NCBI RefSeq assembly: GCF_003264365.1
Contig: NZ_PYAK01000022.1
Coordinates: 1 to 64,000, forward strand
DNA from: Micromonospora noduli
GTDB taxonomy: Bacteria > Actinomycetota > Actinomycetes > Mycobacteriales > Micromonosporaceae
Direction of reading: 5' to 3'
Length of the DNA stretch: 64,000 bases
Shown: positions 30,224 through 39,358 of the stretch, piece by piece
Layout of the letters: each line of letters starts with the position of its first letter
Numbering within the stretch: position 1 is the first letter of the stretch
Position numbers and translations under genes: made by a program
The notes under the pieces: generated by a model
Databases searched by the model: none
What the model was told of the DNA's origin: nothing
The model's input: the letters and a program-made list of their open reading frames with translations, nothing else

Positions 30224-30907
30224 ATGACGACGGGACAGGACCGGGCGGCACAGCCGGATACCGACCCTCAGGACGAGGAGCCGCTGCCGACGATCGCCGA
30301 GCAGATGGCCGACCAGCTCGGCGGCTGGCGGGGGCTGGTCGAGTCCAGCATCCCGGTCGTGGTGTTCGTCGTCGCCAACATCATCGGCGAGCTGCGGCCG
30401 GCGGTGATCGCGTCGATCGCGGTCGCCGTGCTGATCGCGGGGCTGCGGCTGGCCCAGCGTCGGCCGATCCGGCACGCCGTCAACGGGCTCTTCGGCGTCG
30501 GCGTCGGCGCGGCCATCGCGTGGCGCACCGGCGACGAGCGTGACTTCTACCTTCCCGGCATCCTCTACGGCATCGGCTACGGGGTCGCCCTGCTGATCTC
30601 GGCCGTGATCCGGCAGCCGCTGGTGGGCTGGATCTGGTCGGTGCTGGTGGCCAAGGGCCGTTCGGAGTGGCGGTCCGACCCGAAGCTGGTGCGCACCTTC
30701 ACGCAGCTGACAGTGCTCTGGGGCGTGGTCTGGTTGGCCAAGGTGGGCGTGCAGGCCGGGCTCTACCTGGCCCACCAGGACACCGCCCTGGGTGTGGCCC
30801 GGTTGGCGCTGGGCTACCCGCCGTACGCGCTGCTGTTGCTGATCACGGTCTGGACGGTGCGCCGGGTCACCCGGGAGTCGTCGCCGGCCCCGCTGCCCAG
30901 CGCCTGA
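30224..30907 (+). CDS. DUF3159 membrane protein
   Basis: 227 residues, ATG with GGAAGG upstream. A cytosolic N-terminus (PLPTIAEQMADQLGGWRGLVES) precedes about five to six transmembrane segments. Characteristic stretches are GELRPAVIASIAVAVLIAG, RRPIRHAVNGLFGVGVGAAIAWRTG and GYPPYALLLLITVW. DUF3159 is an actinobacterial integral-membrane family without known function. It converges on the trkA genes. Confidence 0.9.
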   Translation: MTTGQDRAAQPDTDPQDEEPLPTIAEQMADQLGGWRGLVESSIPVVVFVVANIIGELRPAVIASIAVAVLIAGLRLAQRRPIRHAVNGLFGVGVGAAIAWRTGDERDFYLPGILYGIGYGVALLISAVIRQPLVGWIWSVLVAKGRSEWRSDPKLVRTFTQLTVLWGVVWLAKVGVQAGLYLAHQDTALGVARLALGYPPYALLLLITVWTVRRVTRESSPAPLPSA

Positions 30908-30951
30908 GCGAGGCCGGGCCACCCGGATCGCTCAGCGCGCCCCCGTCGGGG

Positions 30952-31641
30952 TCAGCGTGAGCTGCGGGTCCGTTCGACGCTGTCCGGCCCGAGGATCACC
31001 GCGCGGACCTCGTCCTCCACCTCGGCGGTGCAGACGAAGATCAGCTCGTCGCCGGCCTCGATCGGGTCGTCCGGGCTGGGCACCAGGACCCGCTTGCCGC
31101 GCAGGATCGCCACCAGGGCGGAGTCGCGGGGCAGCGGCACGGCGTGGATCGGCTGGCCGACGTAGGGCGCGGTCGGCGGCAGGGTGATCTCGACGAGGTT
31201 CGCCTCGCCCTGCCGGAAGGTCATCAGCCGGACCAGGTCGCCGACGGTGACCGCCTCCTCGACGAGCGCGGCCATCACCCGCGGCTTGCTCACCGCGACG
31301 TCCACGCCCCACTGGTCGGTGAACAGCCACTCGTTCTCGGCCCGGTTGACCCGGGCGACCACGCGGGGTACCGCGAACTCGGTCTTGGCCAACAGCGACA
31401 GCACCAGGTTGGTCTTGTCGTCGCCGGTCGCCGCGACCACCACGTCGCAGCCGGCGATGTTGGCCTCCTCCAGGCTGCTCAGCTCGCACGCGTCGGCCAG
31501 AACCCAGTCGGCGGCCGGCACCCGGTCCGGGCGCAGCATCTTGGGTTGGCGCTCGATCAGCATCACCTGGTGGCCGTTGTCGATCAACTCCTGGGCGATC
31601 GAGCGGCCCACGTTGCCCGCGCCCGCGATGGCGACCCGCAT
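30952..31641 (-). CDS. ceoC: TrkA/RCK potassium regulatory protein, second copy (CeoC-like)
   Basis: 229 residues. The N-terminal Rossmann domain opens MRVAIAGAGNVGRSIAQELIDNGH (GxGxxG nucleotide loop), with ADACELSSLEEANIAGCDVVVAATGDD next. A TrkA-C (RCK-C) domain occupies ~140-220. These proteins bind NAD(H) or ATP and cyclic di-AMP-type ligands and gate potassium transporters at the membrane's inner face. The gene starts three bases after its paralogue stops, with GGGAGGG upstream. No TrkH/TrkG pore subunit is present in the window. Confidence 0.92.
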   Translation of the reverse strand: MRVAIAGAGNVGRSIAQELIDNGHQVMLIERQPKMLRPDRVPAADWVLADACELSSLEEANIAGCDVVVAATGDDKTNLVLSLLAKTEFAVPRVVARVNRAENEWLFTDQWGVDVAVSKPRVMAALVEEAVTVGDLVRLMTFRQGEANLVEITLPPTAPYVGQPIHAVPLPRDSALVAILRGKRVLVPSPDDPIEAGDELIFVCTAEVEDEVRAVILGPDSVERTRSSR

Positions 31642-31644
31642 GGC

Positions 31645-32310
31645 TCAGTGCCCTCCTTCCGGCGGCGTCGCCGCCACCGACGTGACAGTCGCCACGATGT
31701 CATCGCTGACCAGCATGAACACCTGGTCGCCCTCCTGCATGACGGTGGACCCGGTGGGCAGCGTGCCGATGCCGAAGCGGATCAGGTAGGCCACCCGCGC
31801 CCCGGTCGCGTCCTCCAGCGTCCGCACCGGTCGGCCGATCCAGTCCTTGTGTACGGGCACCTCGACGATCGACACCGTGCTCGTGGGGTCGCGGAAGATC
31901 TCCACGTTGCCCTCCGGCACCAGGTGTCGCAGCATGCGGTCCGCCGTCCACCGCACCGTCGCCACGGTGGGGATGCCCAGCCGCTCGTAGACCTGTGCCC
32001 GGCGCTGGTCGTAGATGCGGGCGGCGACCCGGGAAACGCCGAACGTCTCGCGGGCCAGCCGGGCCGAGATGATGTTGGAGTTGTCGCCGCTCGACACCGC
32101 CGCGAAGGCGTCCGCGCGCTCGATGCCGGCCTGCCGGAGCACCTCGCCGTCGAAACCGGCCCCGGTCACCGTGATCCCGGCGAAGTCGGGGCCGAGCCGG
32201 CGGAAGGCGTCGGCGTCCTGGTCGATCACCGCCACCGAGTGCCCTCGGGACTCCAGGCTGTGGGCGAGGGTCGACCCGACCCGGCCACATCCCATGATCA
32301 CGACGTGCAC
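31645..32310 (-). CDS. ceoB: TrkA/RCK potassium regulatory protein, first copy (CeoB-like)
   Basis: 221 residues from GTG 32310, with GGGAGGG upstream. It opens VHVVIMGCGRVGSTLAHSLESRGH (GxGxxG) and contains GAGFDGEVLRQAGIERADAFAAVSSGDNSN, ending in a TrkA-C domain. It is the partner of the downstream copy and presumably forms a heteromeric ring with it. It is divergent from a KimA-like permease across 163 bases, so the shared intergenic region probably coordinates the two transcription units. Confidence 0.92.
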   Translation of the reverse strand: MHVVIMGCGRVGSTLAHSLESRGHSVAVIDQDADAFRRLGPDFAGITVTGAGFDGEVLRQAGIERADAFAAVSSGDNSNIISARLARETFGVSRVAARIYDQRRAQVYERLGIPTVATVRWTADRMLRHLVPEGNVEIFRDPTSTVSIVEVPVHKDWIGRPVRTLEDATGARVAYLIRFGIGTLPTGSTVMQEGDQVFMLVSDDIVATVTSVAATPPEGGH

Positions 32311-32473
32311 GCTGTCCCTCCCAAGGTGCGTACCACTCCCGCTGCCGGTGGCCTTCGAGTGCGAGCCTGCCACGTCCCGGTCGCGAGCGGGGACCGACCG
32401 TACCCCGCCGTCGCGAGCAGCGGTGATCGCCCACCCCCGCGCCCTCGCCGTGGTGGTCGTACTCTTGGCGTTC

Positions 32474-34558
32474 GTGGCCAGTCCCACCTCGCTGCTGAAG
32501 CGGCTTCTTCTCGGTCGACCGTTCCGGTCCGACCGGCTCCAGCACACCCTCCTGCCGAAGCGCATCGCGCTGCCCGTGTTCGCCTCCGACGCGCTGTCCA
32601 GCGTCGCGTACGCGCCCGACGAGATCCTGCTTACCCTCTCCATCGCCGGTGCGTCCGCGTACTTCTTCTCGCCGTGGATCGCGCTGGCCGTGGTCGTGGT
32701 CATGCTCACCGTGGTGGCGAGCTACCGGCAGAACGTGCACGCCTATCCGTCCGGTGGTGGTGACTACGAGGTGGCCACCGTCAACCTGGGGCCGAAGTTC
32801 GGCGTCGGGGTGGCCAGCGCGTTGCTGGTCGACTACGTGCTCACGGTGGCGGTGTCGGTCTCCTCCGGGGTGGCCAACCTGGGCTCCGTGGTGCCGTTCG
32901 TGGCCACCCACAAGGTTCTGATCGCGGTGAGCGCGGTGGTCCTGCTCACCGCGGTCAACCTGCGCGGCCTGCGCGAGTCGGGCACGGCGTTCGCCATCCC
33001 CACCTACGGCTTCGTGATCGTGATGCTCGGGATGCTGCTCACCGGGCTGTTCCGCGTCTTCGTGCTGGGCGACGAGCTGCGCGCGCCGAGCGCCGACCTG
33101 GTGATCCAGGCCGAGCACAGCGTGACCGGTTTCGCGCTCGTCTTCCTGCTGCTGCGGACGTTCAGCTCGGGCGCCGCCGCGCTCACCGGCGTGGAGGCGA
33201 TCTCCAACGGGGTGCCGGCGTTCAAGGCGCCGAAGAGCCGCAACGCCGCCACCACCCTGCTGCTGCTCGGCACCATCTCGGTGAGCATGCTGGTCGGGAT
33301 CATCTGGCTGGCCCGGCTGACCCACCTCCAGTTCGTCGAGGATCCGAATCTCCAGATCGTCTCCGGCCCCGAGGGGTACGTGCAGAAGACGGTCACCACC
33401 CAGCTCGGGGAGACGGTCTTCGGCTCCGGGTCGATCCTGCTCTACGTGCTGGCCGGGGTGACCGCACTGATCCTGTTCCTGGCCGCGAACACCGCCTTCA
33501 ACGGTTTCCCGGTGCTCGGCTCGATCCTGGCCCAGGACCGCTACCTGCCCCGCCAGTTCCACACCCGGGGCGACCGGCTGGCCTTCTCCAACGGCATCAC
33601 CTTCCTCGCCCTCTTCGCGATCGTGCTGATCGTCGGCTTCCAGGCCGAGGTGACGAAGCTGATCCAGCTCTACATCGTCGGGGTCTTCGTCTCGTTCACC
33701 GTCTCCCAGGTCGGCATGATCCGGCACTGGAACCGGCACCTGCGCACCGAGCGGGACCCGGAGGCCCGTCGCCGGATGCACCGCTCCCGGGCGATCAACA
33801 CGTTCGGCGCGGGCCTGACCGGTGCGGTGCTGGTGATCGTCCTGATCACCAAGTTCCTGCTCGGCGCCTGGATCGCCATCGCCGCGATGGCGGTGATCTA
33901 CGTGCTGATGCTGGCCATCCGCCGGCACTACGACCGGATCGCCGTCGAGCTGACCCCGCCGGACGAGGGCCGGGCCGTGCTGCCCGCCCGCAACCACGCG
34001 ATCGTGCTGGTCAGCAAGCTGCACCAGCCGACGCTGCGGGCCATCGCCTACGCCCGCGCCACCCGACCGGACACGCTCACCGCGGTGACAGTCAACGTGG
34101 ACGAGAAGGACACCCGGGACCTGCAGGCCGACTGGGAGCGCCGGGAGATGGCGATCCCGCTCACCGTGATCGACTCGCCGTACCGGGAGATCACCCGCCC
34201 GATCCTGGACTTCGTCGCCTCCACCCGCCGCAAGTCGCCCCGGGACGTGGTCACCGTGTTCATCCCGGAGTACGTGGTCGGCCGTTGGTGGGAGAACCTG
34301 CTGCACAACCAGAGCGCCCTGCGCCTCAAGGGCCGGCTGCTCTTCGAACCGGGGGTGATGGTGGTCAGCGTGCCGTGGCAGCTCGCGTCAACAGCGAGCA
34401 AGAACCTGGACCGGCTGGACGCCACCCTGTCCCGGACACCGGCGCGGGGGCCACGCAGCGCCGTGCCACCACTGGTCACCACGCCGCCGGTGGCCGCCAC
34501 GCCGCCCGGCGAGAGCGGGCCCGAGAACAGCGGAACGATGGGGAACAGTCGTGACTGA
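32474..34558 (+). CDS. APC-superfamily potassium permease, KimA-like
   Basis: 694 residues. About twelve hydrophobic segments lie in residues ~30-500, beginning with LPVFASDALSSVAYAPDEILLTL, a signature of this APC branch. The last ~190 residues form a soluble domain (HAIVLVSKLHQPTLRAIAYA, DVVTVFIPEYVVGRWWENLLHNQ) like the UspA-type tail of KimA, a high-affinity potassium importer. The assignment to potassium relies on that architecture and the adjacent trkA genes. GTG 32474 is preferred: TACTCT lies eight bases before it and homologues start here (MASPTSLLKRLLLGRP). GTG 32423 is the alternative. Confidence 0.85.
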   Translation: MASPTSLLKRLLLGRPFRSDRLQHTLLPKRIALPVFASDALSSVAYAPDEILLTLSIAGASAYFFSPWIALAVVVVMLTVVASYRQNVHAYPSGGGDYEVATVNLGPKFGVGVASALLVDYVLTVAVSVSSGVANLGSVVPFVATHKVLIAVSAVVLLTAVNLRGLRESGTAFAIPTYGFVIVMLGMLLTGLFRVFVLGDELRAPSADLVIQAEHSVTGFALVFLLLRTFSSGAAALTGVEAISNGVPAFKAPKSRNAATTLLLLGTISVSMLVGIIWLARLTHLQFVEDPNLQIVSGPEGYVQKTVTTQLGETVFGSGSILLYVLAGVTALILFLAANTAFNGFPVLGSILAQDRYLPRQFHTRGDRLAFSNGITFLALFAIVLIVGFQAEVTKLIQLYIVGVFVSFTVSQVGMIRHWNRHLRTERDPEARRRMHRSRAINTFGAGLTGAVLVIVLITKFLLGAWIAIAAMAVIYVLMLAIRRHYDRIAVELTPPDEGRAVLPARNHAIVLVSKLHQPTLRAIAYARATRPDTLTAVTVNVDEKDTRDLQADWERREMAIPLTVIDSPYREITRPILDFVASTRRKSPRDVVTVFIPEYVVGRWWENLLHNQSALRLKGRLLFEPGVMVVSVPWQLASTASKNLDRLDATLSRTPARGPRSAVPPLVTTPPVAATPPGESGPENSGTMGNSRD

Positions 34559-35849
34559 GCAGGGCGGTCCGCGGACCGCGACATCCAGGGCGCCGTCGGC
34601 GTCGGCCTCGTCGGCGTTCGAGCGAGGGCTGGCCGAGACGGACCGGGTCGAGCTGACCGTCGACGCTGTCGCCCCCGGCGGGCACTGTGTCGCCCGGGTG
34701 GAGGGGCAGGTGGTCTTCGTCCGGCACGCGCTGCCGGGCGAACGGGTCATCGCCGAGGTCACCGAGGTGCACCGGGGGTTCGTCCGGGCCGACGCGGTGA
34801 CAGTGCTGGAGCCCTCACCGGACCGGGTCGAGCCGCCCTGCCCGTACGCGAAGCCGGGTGCCTGCGGGGGCTGCGACCTCCAGCACGTCGCACCGGCCGC
34901 GCAGCTGGCCTGGAAGACCGCCGTGGTCCGCGAGCAGCTGGTCCGCCTCGGTGGGCTGACCGACGTCGAGCTGGACCGGCTCGGCGTCCGGGTCGAGGCG
35001 TTGCCCGGTGGGCTGCTCGGCTGGCGCTCCCGGGTCCGTTACGCGGTCGACGCCGCCGACCGGGCCGGCCTGCTCAAGCACCGCTCGCACGAGGTGGTGC
35101 CGATCGACCGCTGCCGGATCGCCCACCCGGCCATCCAGCAGCTGCCGGTGCTCACCCCCACCGGTGCGCGCTGGCCGGCCGCCGAGGCCGTGGAGACCGT
35201 CGCCAGCACCGGCGGGGACGTGACCGTCACGGAGATCCGCGATGGGGTGCCCACCCCGGTCAGTGGCCCGACCGAGGTCCGCGAGGTCGCCGCCGGACGG
35301 GACTGGACGCTGCCCGCGTCCGCGTTCTGGCAGGTGCACCCGGCCGCCGCAGACGCCCTCTCCACGGCGGTGCTGGAGCTGCTGGACCCGCAGCCGGGCG
35401 AGGTCGCCTGGGACCTCTACGGCGGCGCTGGGCTGTTCGCCGCCGGGCTGGCCGCACGGGTCGGCGCGACCGGCCGGGTGACGGTGGTCGAAGCGGCGGC
35501 GCAGGGTGTCGCCGCCGCCCGGGAGAACCTCGCCGACCTGCCCGGCGTCGAGGTGGTGTCGGCCCGGGTGGAGACCGCGCTGGCCCGCCGACGAATCACC
35601 GGCCCGGTCGACGTGGTGGTGCTCGACCCGCCGCGCTCCGGGGCCGGCGCCCCGGTGGTTCGCGCGCTGGCCGCCGCCGGCCCGCGGGCGGTCGCGTACG
35701 TGGCCTGTGACCCGGCCGCCTTCGCCCGGGACGTGCGTACCTTCGCCGAACTCGGTTGGCGGTTGGCGGCGCTCCGGGGCTTCGACCTCTTCCCGATGAC
35801 GCAGCACGTCGAGCAGGTCGGGCTGCTGCTTCCCCCGGCCGCGCGGTAG
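34551..35849 (+). CDS. TrmA/RumA-family RNA (uracil-5-)methyltransferase
   Basis: 432 residues. A TRAM-like domain (VELTVDAVAPGGHCVARVEGQVVFV, ~30-95) precedes an Fe-S cluster motif (CPYAKPGACGGCDLQH plus a later RCRI). The SAM-binding core follows (WDLYGGAGLFAAGLA), then DVVVLDPPRSGAG and the catalytic Cys region VAYVACDPAAF. This is the layout of RlmD/RlmC/TrmA enzymes that make 5-methyluridine in rRNA or tRNA; the target is unresolved. The GTG overlaps the end of the permease gene by eight bases. Confidence 0.9.
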   Translation: MTEQGGPRTATSRAPSASASSAFERGLAETDRVELTVDAVAPGGHCVARVEGQVVFVRHALPGERVIAEVTEVHRGFVRADAVTVLEPSPDRVEPPCPYAKPGACGGCDLQHVAPAAQLAWKTAVVREQLVRLGGLTDVELDRLGVRVEALPGGLLGWRSRVRYAVDAADRAGLLKHRSHEVVPIDRCRIAHPAIQQLPVLTPTGARWPAAEAVETVASTGGDVTVTEIRDGVPTPVSGPTEVREVAAGRDWTLPASAFWQVHPAAADALSTAVLELLDPQPGEVAWDLYGGAGLFAAGLAARVGATGRVTVVEAAAQGVAAARENLADLPGVEVVSARVETALARRRITGPVDVVVLDPPRSGAGAPVVRALAAAGPRAVAYVACDPAAFARDVRTFAELGWRLAALRGFDLFPMTQHVEQVGLLLPPAAR

Positions 35850-35950
35850 AACACCCCGCGTCGGCGCCTGACCGGGTGCTCAGCTGCCCACTCCCCGCCC
35901 GGCCCAGCTGCGTGGGGCTCGGGCCGGGCTGCGGAGTACCGGGGGGCCGA

Positions 35951-35956
35951 TAGACT
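35951..35956 (+). promoter_or_regulatory. Candidate leaderless promoter of dxs (TAGACT)
   Basis: TAGACT lies eight bases before the dxs ATG, and no Shine-Dalgarno sequence is present between the box and the start codon. Confidence 0.55.
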
Positions 35957-35964
35957 CTCCGGTC

Positions 35965-37911
35965 ATGAGCGTTGAAGAGGACACGGCCAACCACGGCCGG
36001 CTGCTGGGGACGGTTCGCGGTCCGCAGGACGTCAAGCGGATGTCCGGCGAGGAACTGGACGTCCTCGCCGCCGAGATCCGGGACTTCCTGATCACCAAGG
36101 TCTCCCGTACCGGCGGGCACGTCGGACCCAACCTCGGTGTGGTCGAGCTGACGCTCGCCATGCATCGCGTCTTCGACTCCCCCCGGGACCGGCTCCTGTT
36201 CGACACCGGCCACCAGGCGTACGTACACAAGATCCTTACCGGGCGTCAGGCCGGCTTCGACAAGCTCCGCCAGCGCGGTGGCCTCTCCGGCTACCCCAGC
36301 CAGGCGGAGAGCGAGCACGACCTCATCGAGAACTCGCACGCTTCCACCGCGCTGTCCTACGCCGATGGCCTCGCCAAGGCGTACGCCCTCCGGGGCGAGG
36401 CACGCAGCGTCGTGGCCGTGGTCGGTGACGGCGCGCTGACCGGCGGCATGTGCTGGGAGGCGCTGAACAACATCGCCACCGCCGGCAACTCCCTCGTGAT
36501 CGTTGTCAACGACAACGGCCGGTCCTACTCGCCGACCATCGGCGGGCTGGCCGACCACCTCTCCTCGCTGCGGCTCAACCCCGGCTACGAGAAGGTCCTC
36601 GACACCGTCAAGGACGCCCTCGGCTCCACGCCGCTGGTCGGCAAGCCGATGTACGAGGTGCTGCACGCGGTCAAGAAGGGCATCAAGGACGCTGTCGCCC
36701 CGCAGGCCATGTTCGAGGACCTGGGCATCAAGTACGTGGGCCCGGTGGACGGGCACGACGTGGGCGCGGTCGAGGCGGCGCTGCGCGCGGCCAAGAACTT
36801 CGGCGGCCCGGTCATCGTGCACGCCGTCACCCGCAAGGGCTACGGCTACCGTCCCGCCGAGGAGGACGAGGCGGACTGCCTGCACGGCCCCGGCAGCGCC
36901 TTCGACGTGGAGACCGGTGCGCTGCTGGCCGCCCCGTCGGTGAAGTGGACGCACGTCTTCGCCGACGAGCTGCTGGCCATCGCCGACGAGCGCCCGGACG
37001 TGGTGGGCATCACCGCCGCCATGGCCGAGCCGACCGGCATCGCCAAGCTGGCCCGCAAGTACCCCGAGCGGGTGTACGACGTGGGCATCGCCGAGCAGCA
37101 CGCGGCCACCTCGGCGGCCGGGTTGGCGCTCGGTGGCCTGCACCCGGTGGTCGCGGTCTACGCCACCTTCCTCAACCGCGCCTTCGACCAGGTCCTGCTG
37201 GACGTGGCGATGCACAAGCTGCCGGTGACCTTCGTGCTGGACCGGGCGGGCATCACCGGCCCGGACGGGCCCAGCCACTACGGCATCTGGGACATGTCGG
37301 TCTTCGGGGTGGTGCCGGGGCTGCGGATCGCCGCTCCCCGCGACGCCGCCACCCTGCGGGAGGAGCTGCGCGAGGCGATGGCCGTCGACAACGGCCCGAC
37401 CGTGGTGCGGTTCCCGACCGGTGCGGTCGCAGCGGACCTGCCGGCGCTGCGCCGGGTCGGCACGGTCGACGTGCTGGCCGAGTCCGCCCGTACCGACGTG
37501 CTGCTCGTCGCCGTCGGCTCCTTCGGCCAGTTGGGCATGGAGGTGGCCGCCCGGGTCGCCGAGCAGGGCTACGGGGTCACCGTCGTCGACCCGCGCTGGG
37601 TGCGTCCGGTCCCGGCGGAGTTGGTCGACCTGGCCGCCCGCCACCGGCTCGTGGTCAGCGTCGAGGACGGCGTGCGGGTCGGCGGGGTGGGCGACGCGCT
37701 CGCCCAGGCGATGCGTGACGCCGACGTCCGGGTTCCGCTGAAGGACCTGGGTGTGCCGGCCGACTGGCACCCGCACGGCACCCGCGCGCAGATCCTCGCC
37801 GACCTGGGCCTGACCGCTCAGGACGTGGCCCGCAACGTCACCGGTTGGATCTCCGGCCTGGATGCCACCCCGGACCGCCTCACCCCGAGCGACGCGGCCG
37901 CACAGAACTGA
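35965..37911 (+). CDS. dxs: 1-Deoxy-D-xylulose-5-phosphate synthase
   Basis: 648 residues, full length. It includes the thiamine-diphosphate motif GDGALTGGMCWEALNNI with NDNGRSYSPTIGG, the early HVGPNLGVVELT and FDTGHQAYVHKILTGR, and DRAGITGPDGPSHYG of the pyrimidine-binding domain. It condenses pyruvate with glyceraldehyde 3-phosphate, the first step of the MEP isoprenoid pathway. The gene has its own leaderless-type promoter and a strong terminator 12 bases after the stop. It marks the left border of the variable island. Confidence 0.97.
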   Translation: MSVEEDTANHGRLLGTVRGPQDVKRMSGEELDVLAAEIRDFLITKVSRTGGHVGPNLGVVELTLAMHRVFDSPRDRLLFDTGHQAYVHKILTGRQAGFDKLRQRGGLSGYPSQAESEHDLIENSHASTALSYADGLAKAYALRGEARSVVAVVGDGALTGGMCWEALNNIATAGNSLVIVVNDNGRSYSPTIGGLADHLSSLRLNPGYEKVLDTVKDALGSTPLVGKPMYEVLHAVKKGIKDAVAPQAMFEDLGIKYVGPVDGHDVGAVEAALRAAKNFGGPVIVHAVTRKGYGYRPAEEDEADCLHGPGSAFDVETGALLAAPSVKWTHVFADELLAIADERPDVVGITAAMAEPTGIAKLARKYPERVYDVGIAEQHAATSAAGLALGGLHPVVAVYATFLNRAFDQVLLDVAMHKLPVTFVLDRAGITGPDGPSHYGIWDMSVFGVVPGLRIAAPRDAATLREELREAMAVDNGPTVVRFPTGAVAADLPALRRVGTVDVLAESARTDVLLVAVGSFGQLGMEVAARVAEQGYGVTVVDPRWVRPVPAELVDLAARHRLVVSVEDGVRVGGVGDALAQAMRDADVRVPLKDLGVPADWHPHGTRAQILADLGLTAQDVARNVTGWISGLDATPDRLTPSDAAAQN

Positions 37912-37922
37912 CGAGACGAACA

Positions 37923-37952
37923 ACGGCGGGCGTCCCTCGGGACGCCCGCCGT
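37923..37952 (+). terminator. Terminator of dxs
   Basis: A perfect palindrome ACGGCGGGCGTCCC/GGGACGCCCGCCGT separated by two bases (effective loop of four). It follows the dxs stop by 11 bases and is succeeded by GTCGTGTGTCC, with a weak T content. Confidence 0.82.
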
Positions 37953-38009
37953 CGTGTGTCCATCCCCAATCCCGTCGCCCTGCCCACGCCCTCGCGGGCG
38001 AGGGTGGGG

Positions 38010-39203
38010 CTAGCGGGGGGAGATTGAGCGGTAGTGGGTTTTGTCGGTGTTGGCGAGGCTGTAGGTCTGGGAGCGGGACGGGGTGGGGATGACCGCCAGG
38101 CCGGGGCGTTCGACCAGCAGGGGAGTGCCCGGCGGAACTGACAGGGAACTGTCCCGGGTGGCCCGCCAGCTCAGTACCACCAGCGGCTGACCGGGCACCG
38201 GCAGTTGGTACGCCTGCAACGGGGTGGCCCGGTCGGCGGGTGAGACGACGGGCGCGCTCCCGTCGGCCGGTCGATAGATCACCGCCGTCATCGCGCCGGC
38301 GTCGGTGTCCCAGCTGAGCTGCTGCAACTCGGCCGGCTCGCCGCCGCCGAGGGCGACTTCGCCCAGCGAGCGCACGGTGAGCTTCGCCATCGGCCAGGAC
38401 GTCGGCACCGAGCGTGGGGCGTCCCGGTCCCCGATCCGGCGCGGGATGCTGCCGAAGGGGCCCCGATCGCCGGACAGCACGCAGGTGTCCAGGCCGGTGA
38501 GTGCCCGCCGGCCCGTGCCGGACTCGTCGCGGACCAACGGGTAGCGCGGGTCGACGGTGCCGGTGCCCAGGTCGAGCAACCGGTCGGCGGCCCGCCCGCG
38601 GGGGAGTGACTCAGTGGTTCGCAGGGTCGCGGTCACGCCGACGGCCGTGCAGGACGGCACATCGACCGGTGCGCTGAGACCGTCCGCGATGGTCAACGTC
38701 CGGTCCTTTGGCCCGAGGAGGCTCTGCACCCGGGCCGAAACCAGGTAACGCCGGCCACCGGCCGTCTGCACCGGCAGTACGTCGGAGTAGACGAGGTAAC
38801 CCGGATCGGTGTACTCGGTGGCGCGGGTCACCGCGTACCGGTCGCCCTCGCGCGTCAGTTGCAGCAGCCAGGACGCGCTTTCGCCGGGCACGTCGGCGGC
38901 CACCAGCGCCACCGGGGCGCCGTCGACCCGACCGGAGAAGAGGATGCCGGACGAGGGCAGGTGCGCGCGGTCGTCGGCCGGCGACCGCCAGCCCCGGACC
39001 GCCGCGGTGACCGCCGCCGTCGCTGCGGCGTCCCCGGAGAGGTCGCCGCGGGGCGGCCACACGGCGAGGGTGCCGTCCAGGCTGTCGTACCCGACCCGGA
39101 GGTCCTGCGGCTTGCGCTCGGCTACCGGACCGCAGGCCGTGCCGGCCAGCAGCGCGCTCAGCAGGACGGGAAGCGCCCTGCCGTACCGACGGCCTGGAGT
39201 CAC
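38010..39203 (-). CDS. Secreted lipoprotein of unknown function
   Basis: 397 residues. The basic N-terminus, hydrophobic core (ALPVLLSALL) and lipobox LAGTAC place a lipidated Cys at ~24. The mature protein has no recognised domain. It is rich in beta-type segments, contains two central cysteines (DVPSCTAVG and LDTCVLSGD), and repeats the TWPP / GRVDGAPVALVAADVPGES style of actinobacterial sensor-like lipoproteins. The start GTG 39203 has only a weak AGG upstream. It is divergent from the first GT-C-like membrane protein and may belong functionally with that island. Confidence 0.65.
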   Translation of the reverse strand: MTPGRRYGRALPVLLSALLAGTACGPVAERKPQDLRVGYDSLDGTLAVWPPRGDLSGDAAATAAVTAAVRGWRSPADDRAHLPSSGILFSGRVDGAPVALVAADVPGESASWLLQLTREGDRYAVTRATEYTDPGYLVYSDVLPVQTAGGRRYLVSARVQSLLGPKDRTLTIADGLSAPVDVPSCTAVGVTATLRTTESLPRGRAADRLLDLGTGTVDPRYPLVRDESGTGRRALTGLDTCVLSGDRGPFGSIPRRIGDRDAPRSVPTSWPMAKLTVRSLGEVALGGGEPAELQQLSWDTDAGAMTAVIYRPADGSAPVVSPADRATPLQAYQLPVPGQPLVVLSWRATRDSSLSVPPGTPLLVERPGLAVIPTPSRSQTYSLANTDKTHYRSISPR

Positions 39204-39343
39204 CTGGCCCGCCCCCGATCGCCTCGCCGTCGCTGTCGGAAAGCGCCATAGTACGAGATGTCCGATGCGGCACCTCAGTTGGCCGGCATCCGAACCACCA
39301 CAATGGACACCACCGGGGGTTTAGGGCGTTTTGGTTGCTCCGG

Positions 39344-39349
39344 TAGACT
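39344..39349 (+). promoter_or_regulatory. Candidate leaderless promoter (TAGACT) of the membrane-protein pair
   Basis: TAGACT lies nine bases before GTG 39359, and the gene has no ribosome-binding sequence. The same box precedes dxs and the DUF5522 gene. Confidence 0.5.
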
Positions 39350-39358
39350 CCGCCGACT

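Noticed and set aside
31700..34306. 868-codon minus-strand frame
   Set aside because: Antisense to the KimA-like permease and overlapping the ceoB gene in another frame. Its composition is shadow-like and no domain is present.
35596..37923. 775-codon minus-strand frame
   Set aside because: Antisense to dxs and the methyltransferase. Open only because of codon bias in the true genes.
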